DNA from: DATKMS01 sp041497995
Lineage (GTDB): Bacteria; Desulfobacterota; Binatia; HRBIN30
Length of the DNA stretch: 33,067 nucleotides
Reading direction: 5' to 3'
Assembly (NCBI GenBank): GCA_041497995.1
Contig: JBGQHM010000025.1
Location: 1 to 33,067 of the forward strand
In this document: piece by piece, positions 23,280-30,575 of the stretch
Layout: each line of letters starts with the position of its first letter
Numbering within the stretch: the first letter of the stretch is position 1
Notes under the pieces: generated by a model
What the model was told of the DNA's origin: nothing
Database searches by the model: none
What the model saw: the letters and a program-made list of their open reading frames with translations, nothing else
Position numbers and translations under genes: made by a program

Positions 23280-23861
23280 ATGAAACCGCCACAGGACAAA
23301 CTCATCCCTCCGCCTCCTTCGCTTGGAGCGCCTGTCGACGTTTGCGAGAACGGCGTTGTGTCGTGCGAGTCGGCCCGACGCCGGGGAATGAATTCCCCGG
23401 CTGAGTCTCCGAAAAGTCCCCTGAAGGGGACTCAACTCCCTGCATTTGCAGTCGGCTTCAGCCGACTTTCATCGACTGAGCCGGGGAATTCATTCCCCGG
23501 TGACCGCGACGACGTGCAGCGGCCCTCGCGAACCGGCGCCAAGAGCGCCGATGGGCGCTTCATCGGCAAGCGCGCCAAGAAGCCCAAGCTGCTCGCCATC
23601 ATCACCGATGCATGCACCGGCTGCGCCGGCGCGCCGGTGTGCCAGATCTACTGCCCGGTGGTTGACTGCATGCTGTTGGTGCCGGCGGAAGATGCACTGC
23701 CCGCCGGGCGTATCTGGGTCGATCCGTTCAAATGCGTCGGCTGCAAAAAATGTGTGAGTCGTGGCCCGGACGACGCGTTCCTCGATGGCTGCCCGTGGGA
23801 CGCCATCGTCATGGTGCCCACGTCGCAATGGGAGGCTGAGCATGGCGAGCTCGCGTACTGA
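23280..23861 (+). CDS. Ferredoxin-like protein with two [4Fe-4S] clusters, carrying an in-frame palindromic insertion
   Basis: 193 residues from ATG 23280 (a GTG at 23268 is also possible). The C-terminal half has two cluster motifs: CTGCAGAPVCQIYCP (C112, C115, C121, C125) and CVGCKKCVSRGPDDAFLDGCPW (C152, C155, C158, C171). Basic segments (GKRAKKPKLLA) precede them. Residues about 35-74 are encoded entirely by a 120-bp nested palindrome (23381-23500); removing it would leave an intact frame of about 153 residues. Similar iron-sulfur genes sit in Rieske/cytochrome b operons, where they may carry electrons on the cytoplasmic face. The role is inferred from neighbours. The stop lies inside the start of the cytochrome b gene. 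Confidence 0.8.
   Translation: MKPPQDKLIPPPPSLGAPVDVCENGVVSCESARRRGMNSPAESPKSPLKGTQLPAFAVGFSRLSSTEPGNSFPGDRDDVQRPSRTGAKSADGRFIGKRAKKPKLLAIITDACTGCAGAPVCQIYCPVVDCMLLVPAEDALPAGRIWVDPFKCVGCKKCVSRGPDDAFLDGCPWDAIVMVPTSQWEAEHGELAY
23381..23500. repeat. 120-bp nested palindromic element inside the ferredoxin-like gene
   Basis: The outer arms at 23381-23407 and 23474-23500 are 27-bp inverted repeats with one mismatch. Each arm carries its own near-palindrome (CCGGGG, AATGAATT or AATTCATT, CCCCGG). Between them are two perfect 7-bp hairpins: AGTCCCC-TGAA-GGGGACT at 23415-23432 and AGTCGGC-TTCA-GCCGACT at 23450-23467. The length is a multiple of three and no stop occurs in the reading frame. It looks like a small non-autonomous mobile element. 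Confidence 0.9.
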
Positions 23862-24630
23862 CATCACCGCCAAGAAGCTGGTGAGCGCGCTCACCGCGTC
23901 ACAGCTCTACCGGTCCGTGTTCCGCCACGACTATGTGGATACGGTCCGCAACCGCGCGCTCGAAATCACCAGCAACATCTTCCTGCATCTCCATCCGATC
24001 ACCATCCCACGGCGCGCGTTGACGGTTGCCTACACGTTCTGCCTCGGCGGGCTGACGTTCTTCCTCTTCCTCGTCGAAACAATCACCGGCGTGTTGCTGA
24101 TGTTCTACTACCGGCCGGTCCCCGACTACGCCTACCTCGACATGAAGACACTCGAGTACGCCGCGCAGTTCGGCGCCACGTTGCGCAACCTGCACCGCTG
24201 GGGCGCACACCTGATGGTCATCTGCGTCATGCTGCATATGCTGCGCGTGTTCCTCACCGGATCGTATCGGCCGCCGCGCGAGTTCAACTGGGTCATCGGC
24301 GTCAGCTTGCTCGTGCTGACGCTGCTGCTCAGCTTCACCGGCTATCTGCTGCCATGGGATCAACTCGCCTTCTGGGCGGTGACCGTCGGCACGAACATGG
24401 CGGCGGCCACGCCGTTCGTCGGCGCGGAGGGGCCGTTCCACACGGCGCTCGGGGTCACGCCGTTGAACGACGCGCGGTTTCTGCTGCTCGGCGACATGAA
24501 GGTTGGTGGAAATGCGCTCCTGCGTTTCTACGTCCTGCACTGTGTCGGCCTACCGCTGGTAGCGATCGTGTTAATGATGGTGCACTTCTGGCGCACGCGA
24601 AAGGACGGCGGCATCTCCCGGCCGCTGTGA
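23842..24630 (+). CDS. Cytochrome b6-type subunit (N-terminal cytochrome b) with haem-ci cysteine
   Basis: 262 residues with four transmembrane helices. The haem ligands follow the b6 pattern: H118 and H132 (NLHRWGAH...LHM, 14 apart), and H233 and H248 (VLHCVG...MMVHFW, 15 apart, as in b6). C67 in YTFCLGGLTFF aligns with the cysteine that binds the extra haem ci (cn) in cytochrome b6 of b6f complexes. ETITGVLLMFYYRPVPDYA and FTGYLLPWDQLAFWA are the expected conserved loops. GGGAGGCTGAGC precedes the ATG, which overlaps the ferredoxin gene end by 20 bases. It forms the quinol-oxidising core together with the subunit-IV gene that follows. Confidence 0.92.
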   Translation: MASSRTDITAKKLVSALTASQLYRSVFRHDYVDTVRNRALEITSNIFLHLHPITIPRRALTVAYTFCLGGLTFFLFLVETITGVLLMFYYRPVPDYAYLDMKTLEYAAQFGATLRNLHRWGAHLMVICVMLHMLRVFLTGSYRPPREFNWVIGVSLLVLTLLLSFTGYLLPWDQLAFWAVTVGTNMAAATPFVGAEGPFHTALGVTPLNDARFLLLGDMKVGGNALLRFYVLHCVGLPLVAIVLMMVHFWRTRKDGGISRPL

Positions 24631-24654
24631 AGAGCCGGCTCAGGAGCTCGACCG

Positions 24655-25398
24655 ATGGATCCGACCGCCATGCCGAGCGCATCCAGCGCCACGCAGCCGA
24701 GCGAGGCAGCGCGCGGCAACGAACCGGTCGCGGTGTTCCCGTACCTGGTGTTCAAAGAGTTCCTTGCCGCCCTGCTGATCTCCGTTGGATTGCTGCTCTG
24801 GGCTCTCACGGTCAATGCGCCGCTGCTGCCGGAAGCGAACCCGGGCAAAACGGAGAATCCCGCGAAGGCGCCCTGGTACTTCGTCGGTTTGCAGGAGCTG
24901 CTCGTTTACTTCGATCCCTGGATCGCTGGCGTAGCCATCCCGACGTTGATCATCGTCGGCTTGATGACCATCCCGTACCTCGACACCAGTCGCAACGCGA
25001 CCGGCCAGTACACGTTCACGTTCCGCCGGCTGGCGATCAGTCACTTCTTGCTCGGCTTCGCGCTGTGGTGGGCGCTGATTGCCATCGGACAGTTTCTGCG
25101 CGGACCCAACTGGCAGTTCTACTGGCCGTGGCAGGATTGGTCGCTGACGCAGAGCGCCGAGGAAACTCTGTGGAGCTTCCCGTGGTGGGTCGGACTGCCG
25201 GCGCTCGTCGCCTATTTTGCGGTGGGCCTTTTGCTGCCGCGGAAGCGCTGGCCGTGGCTGTACACGCGCTTGGGGCGGACACGCTACGTCGCCGTCATCA
25301 CCTTGACCCTGCTGATGTACGGCGTGCCGATCAAGATCCTGCTGCGGCTGCTGCTGCACGTGAAGTACGTGCTCGTGACGCCATGGTTCAATGTGTGA
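24655..25398 (+). CDS. Cytochrome b C-terminal domain / subunit IV-like protein
   Basis: 247 residues with about five hydrophobic helices and the landmark LLPEANPGKTENPAKAPWYFVGLQELLVYFDPWIAGV. This is the Qo-site region, where most bc and b6f enzymes have PEWY; here residues 72-75 read APWY, so the glutamate is replaced by proline. IIVGLMTIPYLD follows as in subunit IV. The extended C-terminus with PRKRWPWLYTRLGRTRY and two more helices makes it larger than the ~160-residue subunit IV of cyanobacteria. The start is ATG 24655, 24 bases after the cytochrome b stop. It completes the quinol:cytochrome c oxidoreductase core. Confidence 0.9.
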   Translation: MDPTAMPSASSATQPSEAARGNEPVAVFPYLVFKEFLAALLISVGLLLWALTVNAPLLPEANPGKTENPAKAPWYFVGLQELLVYFDPWIAGVAIPTLIIVGLMTIPYLDTSRNATGQYTFTFRRLAISHFLLGFALWWALIAIGQFLRGPNWQFYWPWQDWSLTQSAEETLWSFPWWVGLPALVAYFAVGLLLPRKRWPWLYTRLGRTRYVAVITLTLLMYGVPIKILLRLLLHVKYVLVTPWFNV

Positions 25399-25440
25399 TC
25401 GCATGAAAGGGGCTTTGCCCAAGAAGGCTGGCCAGCAGGC

Positions 25441-25507
25441 GTCGTGCCCGCGAAGGCGGGCATCCAGGTGGTGGGGCGGAGTGGATTCCCGCCTTCGCGG
25501 GAATGAC
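25441..25507. repeat. REP-like inverted repeat (CCCGCGAAGGCGGG type)
   Basis: Arms 25441-25466 and 25482-25507 are inverted copies differing at three positions. Each contains its own CCCGC/GCGGG hairpin (CCCGCGAAGGCGGG and CCCGCCTTCGCGGG). It fills most of the 160-base gap between subunit IV and the cytochrome c gene. Elements of this type are widespread in proteobacterial genomes. Its hairpins could influence how much cytochrome c mRNA is made from the upstream promoter. Confidence 0.85.
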
Positions 25508-25560
25508 GAACTAGGGCGCCTCGAGTCTTTCTGTGCAAAGCCCGTGAGAGGGAAGCGCAA

Positions 25561-27765
25561 ATGATGCGTGGCACGCCCGGGATGCGCCTGGCGATGGCCA
25601 TCCTCAGCCCGATCTTCCTCTTGTTGTGCGTCGTCGCCATCCGCAGCGAAGAAACGCAGCCGTGGATGCGCTACCAGAGCGAGTTCAAACAGCTCTACGT
25701 GACCCGCGTCACCGCCAAGCTGCACGACGCCGAATCGCGGAAGGACGCCACCGAGATCACCCGCTGGCAGCGCGTCCTCGATGAGGTCACGCACGCGCAA
25801 CCGGAGATCGCGCAGATCTATCTCGAAGACGTCAAGGTCGCCGATCGTTGCACCACTTGCCATCGCGGCATCGACAGTCCCCTCTTCCAAGACGCGCCGC
25901 AGCCGTTCCGCACTCATCCGGGCGACCTGCTAGCGCACCACGACATCACACGCTTCGGTTGCACACCGTGTCATCAAGGCCAGGGAGCTGCGACGACGGT
26001 TGACGGCGCGCACGGTCGCGAAGCAAACTGGCTGACGCCCATGCTGCCGCGCGCCTACCTGCAGGCTAGTTGCGCGCGCTGCCACGAGGTCACCCACGGC
26101 GTACAGGGCGCGGAGACTGTGAGCCATGGCAATGACCTCTTCATGGAGAAGGGCTGCTACGGCTGCCATGAAGTTCAGGGGATGACGTACCTGCCGAAGT
26201 TCGCGCCGCCCCTGGGGCCGCTGCGGTCGAAGCTGGCGGCGCCGAAGGACTGGACGTACGCCTGGATCAAAGAGCCGGCGCGCCTGAGTACGAACACGGC
26301 GATGCCGAACTTCAAGCTGTCGGACGAGGAGGTGGGCAAGATCACCGCGTTCCTGCTCTCCCAGTCGGCGGAGAAGTCGTACGCGCCGGTCGCCCTCGAC
26401 GGCGTCTCGGTGTCGGACGGCGAGCGTTTGTTCACCGAACGTGGCTGCCGCGGCTGTCACGGCGTGCAGGCCGACGAGCGCAGCGTGTCGCCGCGCGTGC
26501 CGCATCTTGCCGGCATCGGCTCAAAGGTTACCCCCGGATGGCTAGACGCCTGGATCAAGAATCCCAAGGACTACAACTCCGATAGCGCCATGCCGAAGCT
26601 CGCGCTGACCGACGACGAACGTCATGCAATCGTCGCGTATCTGTCGTCGCTCAAGCGCACCGAGCCACTGACGCCGGCGCCGGATCTAAGCCAGTTCAAC
26701 CCGGCCGACGGCAAGCAACTCGTCAAGCAGTACGAATGCTACGGCTGCCACGCGATCACCGGCTTCGAGCAGACCCGCCCGTCCGTCCCCAACCTCGGCG
26801 ACTTCGCCCGCAAACCGGTCGATGAGCTGGACTTCGCCACGACCAAGGATGTGCCGCGCACCAAGTGGGACTGGCTGCACCGCAAGCTCACCGATCCGCG
26901 CGTCTACAACACCGACAAGATCAAGCTGAAGATGCCGGAGATCACTCTCACCGAGGAAGACACCCAAGCACTGATTGCACGCGTCCTGGCGTTCCAAGAG
27001 GCCCCGCTGCCGGGCCGCTACACCGTGCGTGCGTCGCCCGGCCAGCAAGCCCTCCGCGAGGTGAGCTGGATGGTGGCGCACTTGAACTGCAACGGCTGCC
27101 ACCGCGTCAACCAGCACGACGGGCAGATCGCCCGCTTCTTCGAGCGCAAGAACCTGATTCCGCCCACGCTGGACGGCGTTGGGGCGCGGCTGCAGGGACA
27201 GTATATGTATCAGTTCATTCTCGAGCCCAAGCAGGTGCGCCCGTGGCTGAAGATGCGCATGCCTACGTTCGGCTTCAACGAGGCGCAGGCGCGCAACGTG
27301 GTGGAGGGCTTTGCCGCCGCAGCGACGGTGACCAACCCGTACACCTACGTCGCCAAGGACAACATCGCCGCCGATCACTTCCAGCGCGGCACCCGGCGCT
27401 TCCGCCACTTCAAGTGCGCGCAATGCCATCCGACGTCGATCGACCAAGGGCTACCGGAGGGCGTCGATCCCGAGGATGTCTCCATCAACCTGATGCTGAC
27501 CAAGACCCGCCTGCGCCCGGAGTGGATCAAGGACTTCCTGGCGCGGCCGAAGCAGATCGCTGGGGCGCAGACGCGCATGCCCACCGTCTTCTATTCCGTC
27601 GAGGGCGAACCGAAAGTCGAGCAACCCAAAGAGGACATCGACGACATCACCACTTACTTGATGGGGATGACCGAGCCGCCCGAGGTGACGCTGAAGGCGG
27701 AGGAAGAGACGAAGAAAGCCGAACAGCAACAGCAACCGACGGACTGGAGCAACGTCCAGTACTGA
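25561..27765 (+). CDS. Octahaem cytochrome c, membrane-anchored
   Basis: 734 residues with eight CxxCH haem c sites at 97, 134, 171, 199, 296, 393, 510 and 619 (first-Cys positions). An N-terminal hydrophobic helix (about residues 8-27) is probably an uncleaved anchor. Several mono-haem cytochrome c folds can be made out, each with a likely axial methionine in a MP pair (M248, M344, M458, M567, M673), so it looks like a string of class I-type domains. The C-terminus is a polar tail rich in K, E and Q. It would accept electrons from the Rieske/cytochrome b complex in the periplasm and pass them on. Its spacing (about one haem per 90 residues) differs from NrfA- or HAO-type multihaem enzymes, which argues for electron transfer. 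Confidence 0.92.
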   Translation: MMRGTPGMRLAMAILSPIFLLLCVVAIRSEETQPWMRYQSEFKQLYVTRVTAKLHDAESRKDATEITRWQRVLDEVTHAQPEIAQIYLEDVKVADRCTTCHRGIDSPLFQDAPQPFRTHPGDLLAHHDITRFGCTPCHQGQGAATTVDGAHGREANWLTPMLPRAYLQASCARCHEVTHGVQGAETVSHGNDLFMEKGCYGCHEVQGMTYLPKFAPPLGPLRSKLAAPKDWTYAWIKEPARLSTNTAMPNFKLSDEEVGKITAFLLSQSAEKSYAPVALDGVSVSDGERLFTERGCRGCHGVQADERSVSPRVPHLAGIGSKVTPGWLDAWIKNPKDYNSDSAMPKLALTDDERHAIVAYLSSLKRTEPLTPAPDLSQFNPADGKQLVKQYECYGCHAITGFEQTRPSVPNLGDFARKPVDELDFATTKDVPRTKWDWLHRKLTDPRVYNTDKIKLKMPEITLTEEDTQALIARVLAFQEAPLPGRYTVRASPGQQALREVSWMVAHLNCNGCHRVNQHDGQIARFFERKNLIPPTLDGVGARLQGQYMYQFILEPKQVRPWLKMRMPTFGFNEAQARNVVEGFAAAATVTNPYTYVAKDNIAADHFQRGTRRFRHFKCAQCHPTSIDQGLPEGVDPEDVSINLMLTKTRLRPEWIKDFLARPKQIAGAQTRMPTVFYSVEGEPKVEQPKEDIDDITTYLMGMTEPPEVTLKAEEETKKAEQQQQPTDWSNVQY

Positions 27766-27766
27766 C

Positions 27767-28171
27767 ATGACCATACCGTCTGTGACGCCGCGGCCGCTGC
27801 CAGGCGTGCGCGTGATCCGCACCACGTTGCGTACCGCGCATTTGCTGGCCTTCGGCACGTTGTACGGAGGTCACGTGTACAATCTTCCGGCGCAGCGTCT
27901 CTGGCCCGCGATGCTCGCCACAGTGGCCAGCGGCGGGACGCTAATGGCGCTGGAGATCTATCGCACACCGGTGTGGCTCGGCCAGGTCCGCGGGATGGCG
28001 ACGCTGGTGAAGATCGGGCTCGTCGCCGCGGTCGCGGTATACTGGGATCAGCGTCTCTGGCTCCTCACAGCGGCGGTGATCATCGGCGGCGTAGTCTCCC
28101 ACCTGCCCGGCCGCTACCGCTACTACTCCCTCATCTACGGCCATCCCATCGGCGAGCCAGAGCGCGGATAG
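27767..28171 (+). CDS. Small membrane protein of the respiratory locus
   Basis: 134 residues with three or four hydrophobic segments, starting one base after the TGA of the cytochrome c gene (ATG 27767). Recognisable stretches are RTAHLLAFGTLYGGHVY, ALEIYRTPVWLGQVRGMATLVKIGLV and HLPGRYRYYSLIYGHPIGEP. Histidines at the helix ends (H35-region and GGHVY) could bind haem. I do not recognise the family. Its tight linkage suggests that it is a subunit or assembly factor of the neighbouring bc/cytochrome c complex. Confidence 0.6.
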   Translation: MTIPSVTPRPLPGVRVIRTTLRTAHLLAFGTLYGGHVYNLPAQRLWPAMLATVASGGTLMALEIYRTPVWLGQVRGMATLVKIGLVAAVAVYWDQRLWLLTAAVIIGGVVSHLPGRYRYYSLIYGHPIGEPERG

Positions 28172-28217
28172 CACCCGGCGGCCAAGCGAGGGCCTGCACT
28201 GCGATTCTGGGCGGCTT

Positions 28218-28257
28218 ATGATCTAGATCATGTTCATCTGCGGCGATGGGTTCTAAT
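28218..28257 (+). promoter_or_regulatory. FNR/Crp-family box with -10 element, upstream of the Crp/Fnr gene
   Basis: ATGAT CTAG ATCAT at 28218-28231 is a perfect 14-bp palindrome, close to the FNR/DNR consensus TTGAT-N4-ATCAA. TCTAAT at 28252-28257 lies 30 bases from its centre, near the ~32-base spacing of class II FNR promoters (box at about -41.5). This suggests autoregulation of the Crp/Fnr gene that starts at 28340, after a leader of about 75 bases. Direct evidence is the symmetry; the regulator is inferred. Confidence 0.65.
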
Positions 28258-28339
28258 CATCCTGTCGGAATGCTCGCGATATGCTGACTTTGGATCATGC
28301 ACGAGCTGCTGAGAGTTCATCAACCGAACGGAGGCTGAT

Positions 28340-29056
28340 ATGAGAAAAATTGACTGCGAACATTGCTCCATCCGGGCGCAGGGCGTCATCAAGGATCTCC
28401 CCGTCGACCAACTGGACTCGTTCCGCAGCTGCGGTGTGTCGTCACTGTACCGGCAGCGGCAGGTCATCTTTCATGAGGACACGCCCGCGACCGGGCTCTA
28501 CATCCTCTGCCACGGCGCCGTGAAGCTGTACCAATCAGATCGATTCGGGCGCCAGTACACGCTCGACATCGCCGCACCGGGTGATGTGCTCGGCGAGATC
28601 CCCGCCGATCCAAACACTGCGTACTCCACTTCGGCCGAGGCGCTCACCGATTCGCAGCTCTGCTACCTGCCACGCGAGCGTCTAGTGGACTTCATTCAGA
28701 AGCATCCAATGACCGGGGTGCGTCTGCTCGAGGCGTTCAGCAAGACCGTGAGCACCACCCGTAAGCGCGTCCGCGCCCTGGCGCTGAAGGGTGCCGAGAG
28801 CCGGCTCGCCGAGTTGCTGGTGCAGCTCGCCAGTGCCGGCGGACAACCGATGAGCAACGGCAACACCAAGCTCACGCTGGGCTACTCGCGCCGCGAGCTC
28901 GCCGAGATGATCGGTGTCTCGCCGGAGACCGCCATCCGCCTCCTCGGCCGGTTGAAGATCAAGAAGGCCATCACCACGCGGCGCCGCGAGCTGATCATCA
29001 CCAACAGCGAGAAGCTCGGACGCCTGGCGAATCACGACAGCATCAACTCGCACTAG
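28340..29056 (+). CDS. Crp/Fnr-family transcriptional regulator
   Basis: 238 residues: an N-terminal cyclic-nucleotide-like beta barrel (QVIFHEDTPATGLYILCHGAVKLYQ, GDVLGEIPAD), the dimer helix, and a C-terminal winged helix with TLGYSRRELAEMIGVSPETAIRLLGRLK, in which ETAIRLLGRL is the recognition-helix pattern of FNR-like proteins. Cysteines at C6, C9, C31 and C108 resemble the FNR arrangement (three N-terminal plus one in the barrel), although the N-terminal spacing is wider, so an Fe-S or other redox/NO sensor is possible. GGAGG precedes the ATG. It closes the respiratory locus and probably controls it through FNR-like boxes. Confidence 0.9.
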   Translation: MRKIDCEHCSIRAQGVIKDLPVDQLDSFRSCGVSSLYRQRQVIFHEDTPATGLYILCHGAVKLYQSDRFGRQYTLDIAAPGDVLGEIPADPNTAYSTSAEALTDSQLCYLPRERLVDFIQKHPMTGVRLLEAFSKTVSTTRKRVRALALKGAESRLAELLVQLASAGGQPMSNGNTKLTLGYSRRELAEMIGVSPETAIRLLGRLKIKKAITTRRRELIITNSEKLGRLANHDSINSH

Positions 29057-29158
29057 GACCTGCGGTCAGCGTCATTTCTATGGCCCGCTCCCGTTGGTCG
29101 CTATTGCGTGCCGACTCTGACGGGCTCCTAGCAAGTTGCTTGAAAAACGTTTCGGAGA

Positions 29159-29242
29159 CCCTTCGACAAGCTCGGGGTGAGCGGAAAAGAGTAGGAAACA
29201 TGGGGAGGGGAACCGCTCATGCTGAGCTCGTCGAAGCACGGG
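29159..29242. repeat. Inverted repeat of the CTTCGACAAGCTC...GTGAGCGG type
   Basis: The left arm 29159-29184 (CCCTTCGACAAGCTCGGGG followed by TGAGCGG) and the right arm 29213-29242, starting CCGCTCA, are imperfect inverted copies with a 28-base spacer. The repeat type is common in many genomes. It lies in the 230-base gap between the Crp/Fnr gene and the convergent amine oxidase gene, where it could end transcripts. Nothing else is seen in this gap. Confidence 0.8.
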
Positions 29243-29286
29243 GCGGGGTTCTTCAGCAGCCTGCTAGACTAGGGACGGGCGCTCTC

Positions 29287-30555
29287 TCAGGTAGCGAGCA
29301 GTCTGCACACCTGCGTTGCCGCGCGCAGGCCGCTCAGGTACGCGGCCTCCACGGTCGCCGCGATCGGCGCCGTCTCGGTAGCCGAGCCGGCCCAGAAGAG
29401 CGCGCCCGTGTCGGCGGCAGCGAGCCGCGCGCGGGCTCCCGTACCGCCCGGGCGCAGGAACGTGTAGCCACCGCAGGAGAATGGATCCGCCGCCCAGTCC
29501 ACACGGCGAGACGCGACGAGCGTGCCGCGCGGATCCGCCTTCGGAAAGAGCCGGCAGAGATCCGCGAGAACGATCGCGGTGGCTTCCGCCTCGCTCACGC
29601 ACGAGAGCCGCGCCGCACGCGGGCCGGTTGCGTAGGCGATCAGAACCGGCGGCTTCTCATCACGCCCGTGGAAGACCGGCCAGTACAGCGTCGCCGGTCC
29701 GGGCGCGCCCACAATGTTCGTGGCCCAGCGCGGCCAGAAGCGCTCGCGAAACTGAAGCAAGACCTTGACGACCGGCCCCATCACCAGGGACTCCAGGGCG
29801 GCGCGCTTCACGGCAGGCAGCTCCGGCGCAAAGCGCACAGCGCCCGACTTGAGCACGCCGACCGGAAGCGTGCACACCGCGGCGCGCCCCGCCAGTTCCC
29901 GGCCGCCGGCCGTCTGCACCGCAACCCCGTCCGGCGCCCAGCGGATCGTCTGCACGACGACCCCGAATTGCACGTCCAGATCTTGCGCGATGAACGCCGG
30001 CAGCCGATCGTAGCCGTCGGCGAGGCGGTGGTTGAGCCCCGTCTCGAGGCGCAGCACGCCGTCCTCGCGCAGGCCGAGGACGCCGACTTCGTCGATACTC
30101 CCCGGCAGATGCGCGGTGAGCACCATCTCTGCCATCGTGCGCGCCCGCCCACGGTAGCCGCGCTGCTCGATGAACTCGCGTGCGGACTTATCGGGAGGTC
30201 CCAGCCGTTTGAGGCGCCACAAGATACTGAAGGTGGGCCACACCCCCGGATGCAGCAGGATCCACGGCAACCAGCGCGTGCCGCCGCCCAGGTTGAAGAG
30301 CGTCTTCTCCGCGAGCGGACACGGCTGCACCGCAAGCCGCGCGGCCTGGACCTCAGGCCATGTCGCCGCCTTCACCCCGTGGATGAACTCGGCCCCACCT
30401 TCGACAGGCTCACCGCAGAAATCGCGGATCGATTGGATGCGACCGCCGATCCGATCGCGTGCCTCGAGCACCGTGACCGACACGCCGGCGCGGCTGAGTG
30501 CGCGGGCCGCGGTGACGCCGGCCATACCGGCGCCGATCACCAAAACGTCAGCCAC
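29287..30555 (-). CDS. FAD-dependent amine oxidase
   Basis: 422 residues of the flavin monoamine oxidase family. It has an N-terminal Rossmann FAD motif VLVIGAGMAGVTAARALSRAG, then VTVLEARDRIGGRI (the conserved RxGGR), EGGAEFIHG, and the C-terminal FAD/substrate motif ALFWAGSATETAPIAATVEAAYLSGLRAA. It oxidises primary, secondary or polyamines to imines, producing hydrogen peroxide; the substrate cannot be told. The length is slightly below the usual 450-500 residues, but all key motifs are present. The start is GTG 30553-30555, with GGAGA three bases upstream. It lies 20 bases after the HEPN-like gene on the same strand, but base composition differs between the two. Confidence 0.9.
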   Translation of the reverse strand: MADVLVIGAGMAGVTAARALSRAGVSVTVLEARDRIGGRIQSIRDFCGEPVEGGAEFIHGVKAATWPEVQAARLAVQPCPLAEKTLFNLGGGTRWLPWILLHPGVWPTFSILWRLKRLGPPDKSAREFIEQRGYRGRARTMAEMVLTAHLPGSIDEVGVLGLREDGVLRLETGLNHRLADGYDRLPAFIAQDLDVQFGVVVQTIRWAPDGVAVQTAGGRELAGRAAVCTLPVGVLKSGAVRFAPELPAVKRAALESLVMGPVVKVLLQFRERFWPRWATNIVGAPGPATLYWPVFHGRDEKPPVLIAYATGPRAARLSCVSEAEATAIVLADLCRLFPKADPRGTLVASRRVDWAADPFSCGGYTFLRPGGTGARARLAAADTGALFWAGSATETAPIAATVEAAYLSGLRAATQVCRLLAT

Positions 30556-30575
30556 GCGTCTCCGATCGCCAAGAA

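Noticed and set aside
24640..25917. A 425-codon open frame on the minus strand
   Set aside because: It is antisense to the subunit IV and cytochrome c genes and contains no recognisable motif.
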